A stretch of 64,000 bases of DNA from Zeugodacus cucurbitae (taxonomy: Eukaryota; Arthropoda; Insecta; Diptera; Tephritidae), in NCBI RefSeq assembly GCF_028554725.1, contig NC_071671.1, positions 17,607,501-17,671,500 of the forward strand, given 5' to 3'. A model generated the notes under the pieces. It was not told the DNA's origin and ran no database searches. It worked only from the letters and a program-made list of their open reading frames with translations. Both the position numbers and the translations under genes were made by a program. The stretch's first letter is position 1. Every line of letters begins with the position of its first letter. This document shows positions 22,001 to 35,100 of this stretch, in pieces.

Positions 22001-25000
22001 AATTATACATGATATGTTTCTTTAACAATTTTGACGAAAAAACAAATGCAGTAGAAAAATCGAAATGAGAAAAGTAGCTCATATGCGACTTGGCTTTCGT
22101 ATATCTCGTAATTGGTTATGAATTAATTTAAAATTACTTAAATATAAATAAATTTAAATATTTTCCTATGAAAATAGGCAACAACTTTCTAATTCTAATA
22201 ATGTTTAATATTTTGTCTGTGGTGGACCTTCTGGCGGAAATGCCCATATATATATTTTCATATATAAATTTATTATTTTATTTATTAAACAATAGAAGAT
22301 AACTAACAAATATGAAGCTAAATGAAATTTAGCAGCACAATTTATCAGAGGTTTCAAAAAAATATATATGTATTTTTTCTAACCACAAAAAAAGGGAGTC
22401 TGAACGTCGTTACTGCTGCGGATACATAAAACATTCAATCAACGTTTTTGGCTGCAGTGATGATAGTCTTTAGATCGGTTGTCGTGGAACGGTTATTTAG
22501 GGACCTTTAATTGTAGATACTTTATACTATACTTAAAATACTAAGTATTTTTTGGGAGAACACTTCTAACCATATTTAACCATAACAATAATTTCTTTAG
22601 TCCACAGAATTCTACAATGAAGAATAACCCTATCCCTAATGGGTACCTTTGCAATAGATTTCAAAAATATGAGTCATACCGAAATTATGAATGAAATCGT
22701 TTAAAAATAGAATTTAAATAACATTTGCTACACTGATAACTATGTGCTAATTATACAATAACTTATAATAGCAACTAACGTCACGTCGCGCATTGTATGC
22801 ATGTCTAACCCTCAATTTTTATCAATGCAATCATAAAAATATAATAAATATTTACTTATGACACAATTTTGTTTGATTTTCAAATATTGATAACGAGGTA
22901 TTTAGGTGAAATTATAGCAAAAAATAAACAAAGAACGAAGAAAAAGAAAAAATGTGAAATAAAGTGAAGTAAACCAATTTGGTTAGACAGGCATAATGCA
23001 ACTTGCAAAATTTTATGTGAAAACAATATAAACAAACAAGCAAAAAGTAGCGTTTCAGAATTAAATAACCTAAATATAGACATTAAAAACACGATTGTTA
23101 AACGCATAATACAAATAAGCGGAGATTAATATTTAAATAAGTAGAAATACATGTACAACAGATAATGTTGTATGCGTCGACTCATGGGCGTTTTCTTGTC
23201 GCACAATGTTAATTATGTATTACACCAGCAAACTATGTGTAATTGTTATCAACATTGAATGGTAGTGTAAAATATTAAAATAAATGTTATTAAATGTGTC
23301 ATAAAAGTGCGAACAATTTCATAATAAATAAGTGTGCAGACAAAGCAGGCTAAAGTTGTGTGGAGAAATATTAAATAAGTTGTAGCATGCATTAAGTAAT
23401 AACAGCGTAAACTATGTACATACATTATTGATTGTTATTAATTAGCTATTAACCTTATAAGCCTTTGCGTGCCTCAACAACGACAATATGTATATATAAA
23501 GCTTTATTATTAGGTTGTAATAATAAGTAACTTCAAAACTCTGCACATGTCGCATTAAATAAGTAAAGAAACCTCTTAATTGCCGGTCGCAATCTGCTCT
23601 AATTCATTTCACATACTCACTTCTTATATTGAGCTAACAATGAGGTTGAATAAAAACCTATAGACACTAAGGAATACATGAATCGCGGTTATTACACGCT
23701 TGCTTGCCAAACAACTTCAGTTTACATATAGAATTTCTCATTTTTTACTGTGTGAACAAAAATCTTCGCTTTTGTTTAATATACGCAACTGCTATCGGTA
23801 TAGCTGAGAGTACGTGTTGAGCTATTTTGGTGTCTTCAAATAATAAATATTTATTGGTGACACCTTTATATATATATAAACAAACGGAGTGAGTGGTCGT
23901 TAAAGAACGAACAGCAAAGAAGGCACGCTTTAAAAGCAAAATAAATTTATAAATTTAAAGCAAATATATTTATAAAAAAAATTCAACAAATAAAAAAAAT
24001 AATTGGACATACATACATACAAAAAAATGTAAATATAGGTGAAATAATATAAAATTAATTAATTAATATTACGTTATAAATTAAAAAAAAAAATAATAAC
24101 TATATAAAATGATTTTTTTTTATAGATTTGAGGCATACAAAGCTTACATAGGTGTAAAATAATGATATTTTAAATAATATTATTTAATATTTTAATAATA
24201 ATATTTCCCAACAGCAGAGCATTTCTTTAACTATTTCCATGGATTAATTCTCCACTAACACCTTTATATTACAAACAACATATAAAACTGTAGCACATGT
24301 ATCTAAATAGCTAAATATAAAAGCATACAGTTATTTTATATCTAACTATTCAAATATATGACTTTTATATATGTAAGCATGCAAATATTTTAAATATGTA
24401 TAAGTACTTTTTATGCAAGCTGGCACCACACAGTGAAATGTTTGGAGTGATTTGTAAACAGAATTAATATGAGAAAATAGTGAAATGAAGTTTTAAAAAA
24501 AGCATTTTAATTTTTTTTCATAAAATACTTTTAGGTTAAAAATGAATTCAAAGAATTTTTAAAACTTCATTTACAGTTTTTGGCCCGAAGCAATTTTTTG
24601 CAGCAATGATTAAAGAATTTCTAGTATAGTAGTGTGTGAGTAGAGTAAACGAGTGATTAGCAGTAGTATTTAGTGAAGATAGTATATAGATTTGCAGACA
24701 GTTGAAAGAGAGAAATGAAAATCAACTGATATGTGTGAACTGAAACTTACCGGTAGCGCATTCAGAGGTCTCATACGACATGGTTGATTGTACTTCTACT
24801 GCATTTTGTTCAGATCTGTAAAAGGGAAAACCCAAAGTTATTAGTATTTGAAAGGTATTACAACAAACAAAACAGCAAAATGATTAAAAATATTAAAAAA
24901 AAAATAAAAGAGTAAAGAAACAAGTAAGGAAGGGCTAAGTTCGGGTGTAACCCACTTTTAGTACTTAATTTTTGGACTGTATTAAAAAGTGGCTAAAAAA

Positions 25001-28000
25001 ACGACTGCAGAAAGTTTGGTTTATATAGCTCTATTGGTTTGCGAGATATGTACAAAAAACCAATTTGAGGGCGGGACCACGCCCACCTCCCCAAAAAAAT
25101 TATATCCAAATATGCCCCTTCATAGTGCGATCCTTCATACCAAATTTTATTTCCATAGCTTTATTTATGGCTTAGTTATGGCACTTTATGTGTTTTCGGT
25201 TTTCGCCATTTTGTGGGCGTGGCAGTGGTCCGATTTTGCTCATTTTCGAAAGCAACCTTCCTATGGTGCTAAGATATAAGTGTGCCAATTGTTTCATCAA
25301 GATATCTTAATTTTTACTCTAGTTACAGCTTGCACAGACGGACGGACGGACAGACAGACTTTCGCATTTGAACTCCACTCTTCACCATGATCACTTTGGC
25401 ATATATAACCCTATATCTAACTCGTTTAGTTTTGGGTGTTACAAGCAACCGTTATGTGAACAAAACTATAATACTCTCTTTAGCAACTTTGTTGCGAGAG
25501 TATAAAAATAATAATAAAATAAAAGAAAGCAAAAGGTAAGAAGCGTATTCGCGATAATACCCGTTAATGGACCTAAGTATATGGAACGTTTAAAGTTTTC
25601 GATTTTTATGTTATGTTATTTTTTTTTTGCTACCATATGTAATAATTTATTTATTTTATATACTTTAGTACACAAATAATGGAAAAACATGTAGTCTACA
25701 TTTATACTGTGCCCATTTACAAAATTTGGTCCAGTATTTTTAGAAATATTAGGTCTACAACTTTGCTTCCGCCGTTTTCCAATAGATGTCTCTAGGGTCA
25801 AGCACTGGTCGACTAAATCGTTTTATATCGATTTTGGACATTTGTGTCAACATTAACCCAACAACAAAATATTTGTAAAGATCTGTTTGCATCCCAAACT
25901 TATTCTCAACTGAAAATGTCACTTTTTGAGCAGAATTCTCGACATTTGCGGGAAATTTTGCTTTTCTTTTTTAATTCCAAGAAAAGTGCGGCTGAGGCTT
26001 ATTGACATTTGTAACCGTTTTTATACAAAAAAACTTAAATTTACAAAAAAACGGCGGAAGCAAAGTTGTTGACCTAATATAGTGTTTATTTTTTTCGAAC
26101 ATCCAACTTTGACCCCTTATAGCATCAGTCATATAAGCTTGAACGAATAATGTTATAATACATCATTGAAATAATAGGGGAAGGTAGTTTATACCCCTAT
26201 TTTTGATTATTTGAAACTATATTCTGTAGTTAGTAATAATGCTTTTCAAAAACTCTTTTCTCGAATTTCGAAGCCAAAAATTTCGATTTTGGTGTCCAAT
26301 TTTGACTGAAACTTTCGTAAAAAATAAGTTTGTCCAATACTCAGCCGAGTATTGTACAGTGTTATATGCAATTTATCACATAATTAATTGTAAGTATTTG
26401 ATATTAAAATAAAATTTTAACAACTCTCACACTCTTACCTCAATATCACATCAGTTATAACTTGTTTCTCATTATCGGTATATTCGGAACGCCGTCGACC
26501 GATCTTTTTCTCAATATCCGCCTCCACGAATTGCCCCAATGGTCGTACTGGAAATTCATTCGCCTTTGGTGGTGGTGCCACATCCAATTTCCATTCTTTC
26601 AACTTCTTCAACATACGTTCGAGTGCCTCGATTACGTAATCATCGCTGTAACCGAAATTCTTATGCAATTTCACTTGCAAATATTCAATAATTGAATCCA
26701 TATCTTTGAGACGCAACAATTCGTGTTTGTGCAAATACAGTATGGTGACGGCCATTGCGGTGACGATAGTTTCACCCTCCAACAGATAAATGTCCCACAC
26801 ACGCAAAGCTAAACTATATGGTATCTGAAAATAGTAAAGTGGAAGTATGGAGTATAAAGAAAATGCAGTAAACAAGTGTGGTATATAAAAATTTTGAAAC
26901 TGTATTTGTACAATAGCGCGTAAAGTAACGAAAAAGAAAGTAAAACTTGTTATAGTGACAAAGTACCAAATATGGTAGCAAGCCAAATTCATTAGACGGT
27001 TTGCGCATATTATTATTAATGATGTAATGTTTGTGCTTGAATTTGAATTTATTTAACAAATTCACTTGTTGACTTTAAATAATTATTTTTATGTAAAACA
27101 GATAAATAAGGAGAATTAGATAAATATGTTTGAAAAGCAATAATATAAATAGAAATAAGTTAAAAAAAAATAACTTAAATATTATTTAATAACTTGAATA
27201 ATAATTGAAAAAAAAACACTAATTAAAAAAAAAAATACAAAAATATAACAAATTAAAAAAATACATAATTATAAAAAAAAGTACAAAAAAAAATAAAATA
27301 AATAATTAAAAAATACAAAATGAAAAAAAATTATTAAAAATTAATTAAAAATAATATATAGAGAAAAAAGAACTAATAAAATAATTTAAAAAAAAATCTA
27401 AAAGTTTTATAATAAAAAATATATATATAATTTATAAACAAAATACAAATAAATTAATACTTAATATTCAAAAAATAATAATTTTCTTATACACACCCGC
27501 TCTACGAAGATAACAAAGAACCATTTAATCGAGTATAGAATGGCATCCACATTGTGCTTCATAAAATGTTGATGCAATTTACGCATCCTCTTCGACAAGA
27601 TGCGATCGTGGTGTTCTAGAAGGCGTGTCAACTTCGGGAAGCCCTCAATGAACAGGCCATGCATGGCATATTTACGATCTATAATCAATTGATTTAACGC
27701 CCAAAATGCCTCCTCCTCCTGCATAAAAAGCAACAGCACACCGGCCAGACACGCCATACCCTGACAATAACCCAACTCGGGATTATATATACTATACGCG
27801 TTTAGCACATTGAAGAGGGAGCACTGTTTAACGCTATACCGTTGACGGTAGGCGACATTATCACGAAATTGCCGATTTACATCCGAATCGATTTGACGCA
27901 CCTCGGTGGAGTATTTACGCGCCAATGCCAACATAGACGCATACTTATCGGGATTGGCCGCTATCAATTCGTCCACATTCAGCAATTTTTTCCACGCTGG

Positions 28001-30815
28001 CCAACGCATACGATCTGGTATTCCCTTGAAGATACGTCGTCGCAGTTTCTCATTATTGGGATTCCAATTGGCAATCATTTTCACCCATTTCTTGTCGCGC
28101 TCCAATTCGATTTTCGTACGTTGCAGTTCCTGTGAGTCGCGGGTGTCGGGCAGGCGGGAATCGTGCATGAAGCCATATCTGTGCGAATAAAGCGGAAAAA
28201 ATACAGTCACTGTGAGAAAATATATACATATGTACGTGGGTTTGTTTGCTTGTTTGTGGCAATGGATTTACTTTATAATACGAAAACTTGTAAATGTTGC
28301 AAAGTAACAGGTATTTATTTACTGCTAAGTATGTATGTATATTTCTATGTATGCTATGTTTATGCTGAAAGGGTTCATTGTCGGAAAGTGTGGAATGTGG
28401 CACGGAAGCAAGATCGCTGTGGTGGGAAACGAAAGCAGTGCACGACAGTGAAACAAGCATTTTGCATTAATTTGCAAAATAAAATTAAAGCAAAAAAAAA
28501 TAAAAATTATGCGCAAGTTGTTTGTTGCTTTTTGCTTTATTTTCGTAGTAAGTACGTTTATACATATTTTATTTTTATTAAGTAGACTTGTTACTCGTAC
28601 TTGTTGTATAAATTGCAAAATGTGTGTGACCGTACAGACGCCATGCTTTTTTTTCTACATTTTCCAGTTAAAATTGCTTCAAGTGGTTTGAAGTGCAACA
28701 TGAGGTAAAGGGTATAAGAACCAGCGGCATATTCGCGCATGCAAAACATTGGCAAATTGCCCGGAAATGTTTGCGGTGGCCAACTTATAATAACTAAAGG
28801 AAATTATCGCACTAAGGAGAGAGAAAAGTACATAGTTAGAAATGTGCGAATTGGTACTTGGAAGGTATTGTTAGGCGCCTTTGAAATCCACAGCACACTT
28901 TATTTACGAATAGTTATGTATGTTTGTATGGAAAGCAAACACTTTGTTGCGCGGTTTATCTAACATTTTTGTTGTATTTGTATATGCCGTATTTCAGTAT
29001 ATGCCGGTTAAATGAATTTTATTTTGATTTATTAAAGCATTTTTAATTACACACTCGTCAATTGCTTTTGTGTTAAAGCTTTTAAAGCAGCAGACATTCG
29101 CACCTCCAAACTTTATTGCGTATTTGGTATTCCTTGTGAAAAAGAGGTCGAGTGCTGTCTCCCACCGACTTTTCAATGGGTAAAAAGGTCACCTCATCTG
29201 TAAATTTATATGCTTTCACATACTTTGTAGGCCAAAAAATACATATAATAAGTAAGTGAAAATTATCGACAAGCATGGAAATGTGCGAATTTGTAATGCA
29301 ACCGTCATGAATCATCGAACAAAATGAGGAGTAATTTCGCGCATACGTTTGAACTCGCACATATTTGTTTGTACATATATACAAATACACGAACATACTT
29401 ACATATATAAATTTAGAGGATATGCCTTTTCTCAGTAGCAAGCGAATATTATTTGTAGCTGAGGCATGTTTCCAACATTTTTCTTTTATATTTTTACGTG
29501 TATATGCGTAAATTGTGTGTATGTGTATAGAATCATTAAACAAGGCAAACCAATCGGATATTTTACCCGTTTTTGTTTTTATACAATTGAATTGAATACT
29601 TATGGTATTTTTAGAAGTATTTGTACATACATATGCATTGTTTAAGTGCTACACTTACAGTAGATCTGCTGAGTTTGTATAAATGCATAATTTATGTGAA
29701 GAAGATGTTATGTTTTTAATTGGAGCACGGCATACAATTAGCAGCCTTTAATTTCAATCATAGATATGACCGAGACAAAATCAAATCAATTATGAAAAAT
29801 AAAACAAATATGTAACAATTCATTATTAACACTAAAAACTCAGTAACACAACACAATTCACTGGCATGTATTTAGCAATATTGAAAGTTGTAGATTTTTT
29901 TTCTATTTGCGACTAGAATATTTTTGGGGACTTACATTTTTTAATATTTTTACTACAGTATTGGCAATATAAAATGAAAATAAATTTACAATGAATAAAA
30001 ACGCACTTCCTTTACACACAATGTGTAATGTAACCGTCAATATTGTGCGCATAGTTGGCCCAGACATGAAGACTATGACATTGTTAATTGTTTATTATCC
30101 TTGAACAGTAACTTTTATCGTAGTATATGGTAAAACAACTATACATATTAAAAACAGTTTCTTAATGAATATATGATACACATATGTACATACATATATA
30201 TACATATTCTAAAGTTCTTCAAGTGGCACTCAAAGTTTTAATTTTGCTTTGAAAAACAAAATAGGCACAAATTAATTCAAAACACTTTCGAACTCAACTA
30301 ATAAAGTAAAATTCTATAACATGCAATAAGTACTTTAAATTGATTATTAATTGTTCTATGGCGTATACTCACTTGTCTGTAATATGGTAGAGTTCAAATG
30401 TGGGATTCTCCCAAGGATCGACCACATTCTTCGGATCCAAACCCAACGTGTAACGATTGAAAATCGCTTCACGTTCATCTGCTGCACGTTGTAGCAACGC
30501 CTCTTGATCATCGAGCGCTGCTATGCTTTTGTTGCTAACATTATTGGTCATAGGCGGCACATTTGCGGCATCACCTCCAGCTGTCGCTGTTAAAGCTGTT
30601 GTTTCGCTACTGTTTGTTGTTGTTATGTGCGTAGTTGTTGTATGATTTGTAGCGACGGGTGGGGAGGCAGGCAAGCTATTTGTATTATTCACATTGCTGT
30701 TATTTGTAATTGTAATATTGTTGATGTTGGTGCTGTTGGCACTGTTGTTGTGATTGTGGCTATTGCTATTACTGCTTATGATAGTGACACTATTCGTGTA
30801 CACAGTTGAATTCAT
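19015..30815 (-). CDS. RN-tre: RN-tre/USP6NL-type TBC Rab GTPase-activating protein, 645 aa
   Basis: Five exons on the minus strand join in frame: 30815-30373, 28178-27497, 26824-26439, 24815-24751 and 19376-19015 (TAA). The Asn/Thr/Ser-rich N-terminus leads into DPWENPTFELYHITDKYGF, a block typical of USP6NL. The TBC domain covers about residues 195-410. Both catalytic fingers are present: Arg250 in IDSDVNR and Gln287 in YCQGM. Further matches are KGIPDRMRWPAW, KQCSLFNVLNAYSIYN, FIEGFPKLTRLLEHH and RVWDIYLLEGE. The last exon is His/Asn-rich (HSHSHSH) and acidic at the end. USP6NL proteins stimulate GTP hydrolysis by Rab5 and Rab43 in endocytosis and Golgi traffic; this is inferred by homology. 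Long introns hold transposons, and alternative 3' exons are likely. Confidence 0.9.
19377..20616. other. RN-tre intron 4, distal part, with microsatellites
   Basis: Contains GT-rich sequence next to the exon 5 acceptor (about 19,420-19,460), a TATG tract at about 19,572-19,612 and a (GA)n run at about 19,711-19,730. No exon seen. Confidence 0.6.
20617..22245. mobile_element. Unclassified terminal-inverted-repeat element with GTCGCACGGGAC repeats (1,629 bp)
   Basis: The ends are perfect 14-bp inverted repeats: GGGCATTTCCGCCA at 20617-20630 and its complement at 22232-22245. Each end abuts an AT-alternating run (20606-20616 and 22246-22255) that may hide a target duplication of up to 8 bp. Inside, the motif (G)TCGCACGGGAC occurs at 20806-20816, 20991-21001, 21004-21015, 21707-21718 and 21874-21885, with a variant GTCGAACGGGAC beside the left end (20632-20643). 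All six are in the same orientation. No long reading frame exists, so it is non-autonomous or decayed. I do not recognise the superfamily. Confidence 0.65.
22246..24750. other. RN-tre intron 4, proximal part
   Basis: AT-rich sequence with short TACA runs near 24,010. No exon, RNA gene or recognisable transposon. Confidence 0.5.
24921..25510 (+). repeat. Interspersed repeat copy, internally deleted
   Basis: It starts CAAGTAAGGAAGGGCTAAGT and ends TTGCGAGAGTATAAAAATA like the full copy at 37,108-38,480, but lacks about 730 bp just inside the 5' end. The remaining part includes the GGGCGTGGCAGTGG block, the GGACGGACGGACAGACAG run and the ACTCGTTTAGTTTTGGGTGT block. It lies in RN-tre intron 3 and is antisense to the gene. 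Confidence 0.85.
25749..26077 (+). mobile_element. Internally deleted mariner element (329 bp)
   Basis: TTAGGTCTACAACTTTGCTT at 25749 is matched in inverted orientation by the end at 26077 (minus strand TTAGGTCAACAACTTTGCTT), and both continue CCGCCGTTTT. TA flanks both ends (25747-25748 and 26078-26079). An ATG at 25916 opens 29 codons including RHLREILLFFFNSKKSAAEA, then stops. This resembles the start of irritans-type mariner transposases, where a helix-turn-helix follows HLR-IL-F-F-KK-AAE. The rest of the transposase gene is missing, leaving a MITE-like derivative. Confidence 0.85.
26825..27496. other. RN-tre intron 2
   Basis: 672 bp with GTGTGT donor and TTTTCAG acceptor on the minus strand. 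The middle (about 27,160-27,430) is nearly pure A/T low-complexity sequence. No other feature. Confidence 0.7.
28179..30372. other. RN-tre intron 1
   Basis: 2.2 kb with GTGAGT donor and CGCACAG acceptor on the minus strand. It contains TACA/TATG microsatellite fragments (about 30,180-30,210). A few open frames occur, but none joins the flanking exons or shows a known motif. Confidence 0.6.
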
Positions 30816-32165
30816 GGTTGCAATTTTTGTTTTTATACAATTCTTTTTCGACTTGTTATTATTACTTTTATTTTTTACTAGGAAATGAACGATTGTGCGG
30901 GCGCTTAGCGATAGCCAGTGGCACTGAACTCTGAAGGCTGCTTAAAGTTGAACTATATGCGTTGGAATGACTGTATGTTGTTGTGGTATTGGTATTTCAC
31001 TTTATTATTTTTATTACAAAAATAACGTATCTCTGTGTTTACTGCCAGAGTACGACTTATTAATATTTGCAAATATTGTTTTAAATGCATCTGCTGTTAT
31101 TCGGGCTCCTTGATAGAATTCGGCCATTGATGTCATTGCTCAGCTAAAAGCCCAGTTCATTTTCATAAGAAATTGATTAGTAACACCGCCTGTAATTATT
31201 TTTACAGTAAATAACCATTATTAATAAATATATTTAAGCCACAAGTCTTTACTGTAAGCTAGTCAAAAAATTTGACGCCCCCGCTTCTACATTAATAACA
31301 GCAACACTTCGCTTTTTTAATCAGATCAGTGCAAGCTTTAAGAAAGTTATTGTAACTAAGCAAACGAATTTTTATATACACGTTTAATTTGTGTCTATAA
31401 ATAAATAGTACGCAGAAAGCAAACTTTTAAATAATTTAAGAATTTATATTCTTATCGCAATAACTTCCTTTGCATATCTTTAATTATGTTACTTTATCCA
31501 CGAACAATACAAGCTAGCACTCGAAACACAAACGCACACATTCTTGACCGTCATCAAAATTTCTCCTTTTTCGCTGATCAGCTTTTTATTGCAGTAATTC
31601 CACTATAAACTCTTTCTCACACTTATATCCGTATTGGTCACACATTCATTAAGATTATATCGTTATTTCCATATAGTTTGTGCATTTTACAATCTGTATT
31701 TAATAATATTTACACAAAATTTTCAACAAATTCTAAAATTTTATACTTTCCCCAGCGAAACACAATTGTAAAAACCATTTGGAATTAGAGAATTCTTTGA
31801 CAGCACTGACAGTTAAATATACGAATGTCAGTAGAAAGTCCAACGAGAAGAAGAAAAGGGAAACCGAAGCGAACAGTGTAAACATTTTTTTTTTCAGAAG
31901 GGCGAAAATAATTTCTACTATTAAACAATTCTAATAAGCACCACGCTTGAAATTGATGAAACGATTTAACTCAACCTTAAAGAAAATTCTGAAGTCAATG
32001 AAATATTTTTAATGTGCATTTTACATTTAATATTTATTTTAAATTTTATATTAAAATCAGGCAACCATCGTTTTTTTTTTAATTTAACCATCATGGCAAC
32101 CACTAATTATCAGCCGGCAAAACTTATTGGCGCATATTAGCATTCCAAATAATAAACAAATTAGA
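30816..32165. promoter_or_regulatory. Divergent promoter region of RN-tre and Xpd
   Basis: 1.35 kb separates the head-to-head start codons. It must hold both promoters and 5' UTRs. No core promoter motif stands out, and no reading frame looks coding. Confidence 0.5.
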
Positions 32166-35100
32166 ATGAAGTAAATTAATGTGAATTTATTGTGTTATTT
32201 GTTGGTTTTATAATAAACATTGTTTTTCAGGTTAAGTGTTGATGGTTTGTTGGTGTATTTTCCGTACGAATACATCTATCCGGAACAGTATGCATACATG
32301 CTAGAATTGAAACGCACATTGGATGCGAAAGGACACTGCCTGCTGGAGATGCCTTCGGGCACAGGCAAAACTGCCACACTATTATCGCTAATTGTAGCAT
32401 ATATGATTGAGCATCCCGATGTGATACGCAAATTAATTTATTGTTCACGTACCGTACCGGAGATTGAAAAGGTAATCGCGGAATTACAAAATCTGATCTC
32501 ATACTATCAAAAAAATGCGCCTGAACCACCAGCTTTACTTGGCTTGGTTCTTAGTTCGCGTAAGAATATGTGCATACACCCGGAAGTTAGTAGAGAGCGT
32601 GAAGGCAAGGCAGTTGATGGGAAATGTTATGGTCTAACAGCCAGTTATATACGCGAACATCACGAGGTAGATCCCGACAATACGCCGATATGTGAGTGTA
32701 TATTATATTAGCACAATTAAACAAATATTTTTTTAATAAATATAATTATAGTACAATTATTATAAAAAATATAACTTTGAACTATATTTATTTCAAGGTC
32801 AATACTATGAAGGTTTTACTTTGGAAGGCAAAGAGTCCATGATGCCCGCTGGTGTATATAGTATTGATGACCTCAAAGAATATGGACGCATGCGCAATTG
32901 GTGTCCATACTTTCTGGCACGTTTTGCTATAACACATGCACACATTGTCGTTTACAGTTATCACTACTTGTTGGATCCAAAAATTGCTGAAGTTGTATCC
33001 AAAGAGATGACTAAACAAACCTGTGTTGTTTTTGATGAGGCGCATAATATTGATAATGTCTGCATTGATTCGATGAGCGTTAAAATCAATCGTCGTATTG
33101 TCGAGCGCAGCACGAATGCGCTAAACAATCTACAAAAAATAGTACAAGAGTAAGTAATTGACAAAAAAATTTAAATTAAAAAAAGCTTTAGAATTTAAAA
33201 ATTAGAAACAGTAACAACAATAAAGAAATAAAAATAATAAAATTTTAAAATTAAGAAAAAATAAAATTATAAATTTTAAATTAAAAGAAACAAAAAAAAA
33301 AATTAAATACAAAAGTAATAAATTAAAAAAGAAAAAAATTAAATAAAATAAAAAAATAATAATTTGTAAAAGTAAAAAATATAAATTTTTCAATTTTAGT
33401 ATGCGTGAGGATGACGCCAACCGTCTCAATGATGAGTACCAACGTATGGTACAGGGTTTGAAGGATGCACAGGTGCAGCGTGAAACCGATATGGTGATGG
33501 CCAATCCCGTATTACCCACAGATATATTGAAAGGTATGTTTTAAGTAAATATTAGTTATTATTTTTGACAATTTAATTTAAAATACAGAGGTTGTGCCCG
33601 GTAATATACGTAATGCCGATCACTTCCTGAGTTTCCTGCGCCGCTTCGTGGAGTATATTAAAACACGTCTACGCGTCCATCACGTTGTGCAGGAATCACC
33701 TGCCGGCTTCCTTAAAGATGTGTCATCTAAAATTTGCATCGAACGCAAGCCGTTGCGCTTTTGTGCCGAGCGTTTGTCTAGCTTGTTGCGAACACTGGAG
33801 ATTACCGATATGACAGAGTATGGTGCGCTGATATTGGTAATGTAATAAAAACGGTTTAAAATAAAGCATATTCGTGACAATCACAATTATATTTGCAGAT
33901 TACACATTTTGCTACCTTAGTATCCACCTACACAAAGGGTTTCACAATCATTGTTGAACCGTTTGACGATAAAACACCCACCGTCATCAATCCCATACTG
34001 CATTTCAGTTGCTTGGACTCTTCCATAGCTATGGCGCCGGTGTTCAAACGGTTTCAGACAGTCGTAATCACGTCGGGCACACTTTCACCTATGGATATGT
34101 ATCCGAAAATTTTGGATTTCGATCCAGTAATTATGAGTTCCTTTACAATGACGCTGGCGCGTCCTTGCTTGCTGCCGATGGTACAATATGTTTAATCTAA
34201 ATTTTTGTATTTTGTGTTAAATGTTATTTCTTGCATTTACAGATCGTGTCCAAAGGTAACGATCAAGTGGCGATATCTTCAAAATTTGAAACACGCGAAG
34301 ATACCGCAGTTATAAGAAATTACGGTCAATTGCTTGTAGAGACGGCGAAAACAGTACCTGATGGTATTGTCTGCTTTTTCACTTCCTACCTCTATCTTGA
34401 GTCTGTGGTGGCCTCATGGTATGATCAGGGTATCGTGGATACTTTACTGCGTTATAAATTGTTATTTATTGAAACGCAGGATAATGCGGAGACTAGCTAT
34501 GCGCTAATGAACTATGTCAAGGTAAGTTCGAAGTGCAAATAACACGTAAGAATGTTCATGAAATTCATTCAATCATTTATACCTCGATAGTGGTCCGAGT
34601 AATGTAGGAAGGATTATACATCGATGAAAAGCATATTTTATTTCACAAATTCTCCAGATAGTGTATTATGAAATTCATTTTATTTTTTTATTCTATTTTT
34701 TACTTTAACATTTTTTTATTATTTTTAATTAATTTTTATTATTTCTATTTTTTTTTATTATTTATAATTAAAAAAAAAATCAAAAAACCCGGTCCGGTTA
34801 CGTGGACCCGGCTGTCTGACTATCTTGCTAATAATAACTCGTAACTGACCTAGCCAAACAAGGTTATACCACCAAAAAGACAGTCTTTGGCAGATTCAAA
34901 TCCGGATCCGTTCCGGTTACATAGACCCTACTGTTGTTGTTGTTATAACGATTTCCCAGCCCTTATGAACCGGAAAGTATAAGTCTAGTTGTCGTCGAGG
35001 TCATAAAGAGAAGGGTTTTACATGAATCGAGTTCATTGGACACGCAAATAGGTGATTAGTACAATGCGGGGACTCATTGCATGCTAACATATATTCTTTA

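Noticed and set aside
22880..23939. Short minus-strand hydrophobic frames in RN-tre intron 4
   Set aside because: Codon use is that of random AT-rich DNA, with no splice context.
29082..29543. Minus-strand frame ending KEYQIRNKVWRCECLLL in RN-tre intron 1
   Set aside because: Its tail looks protein-like, but there is no acceptor in a phase that joins the RN-tre exons and no recognisable family.
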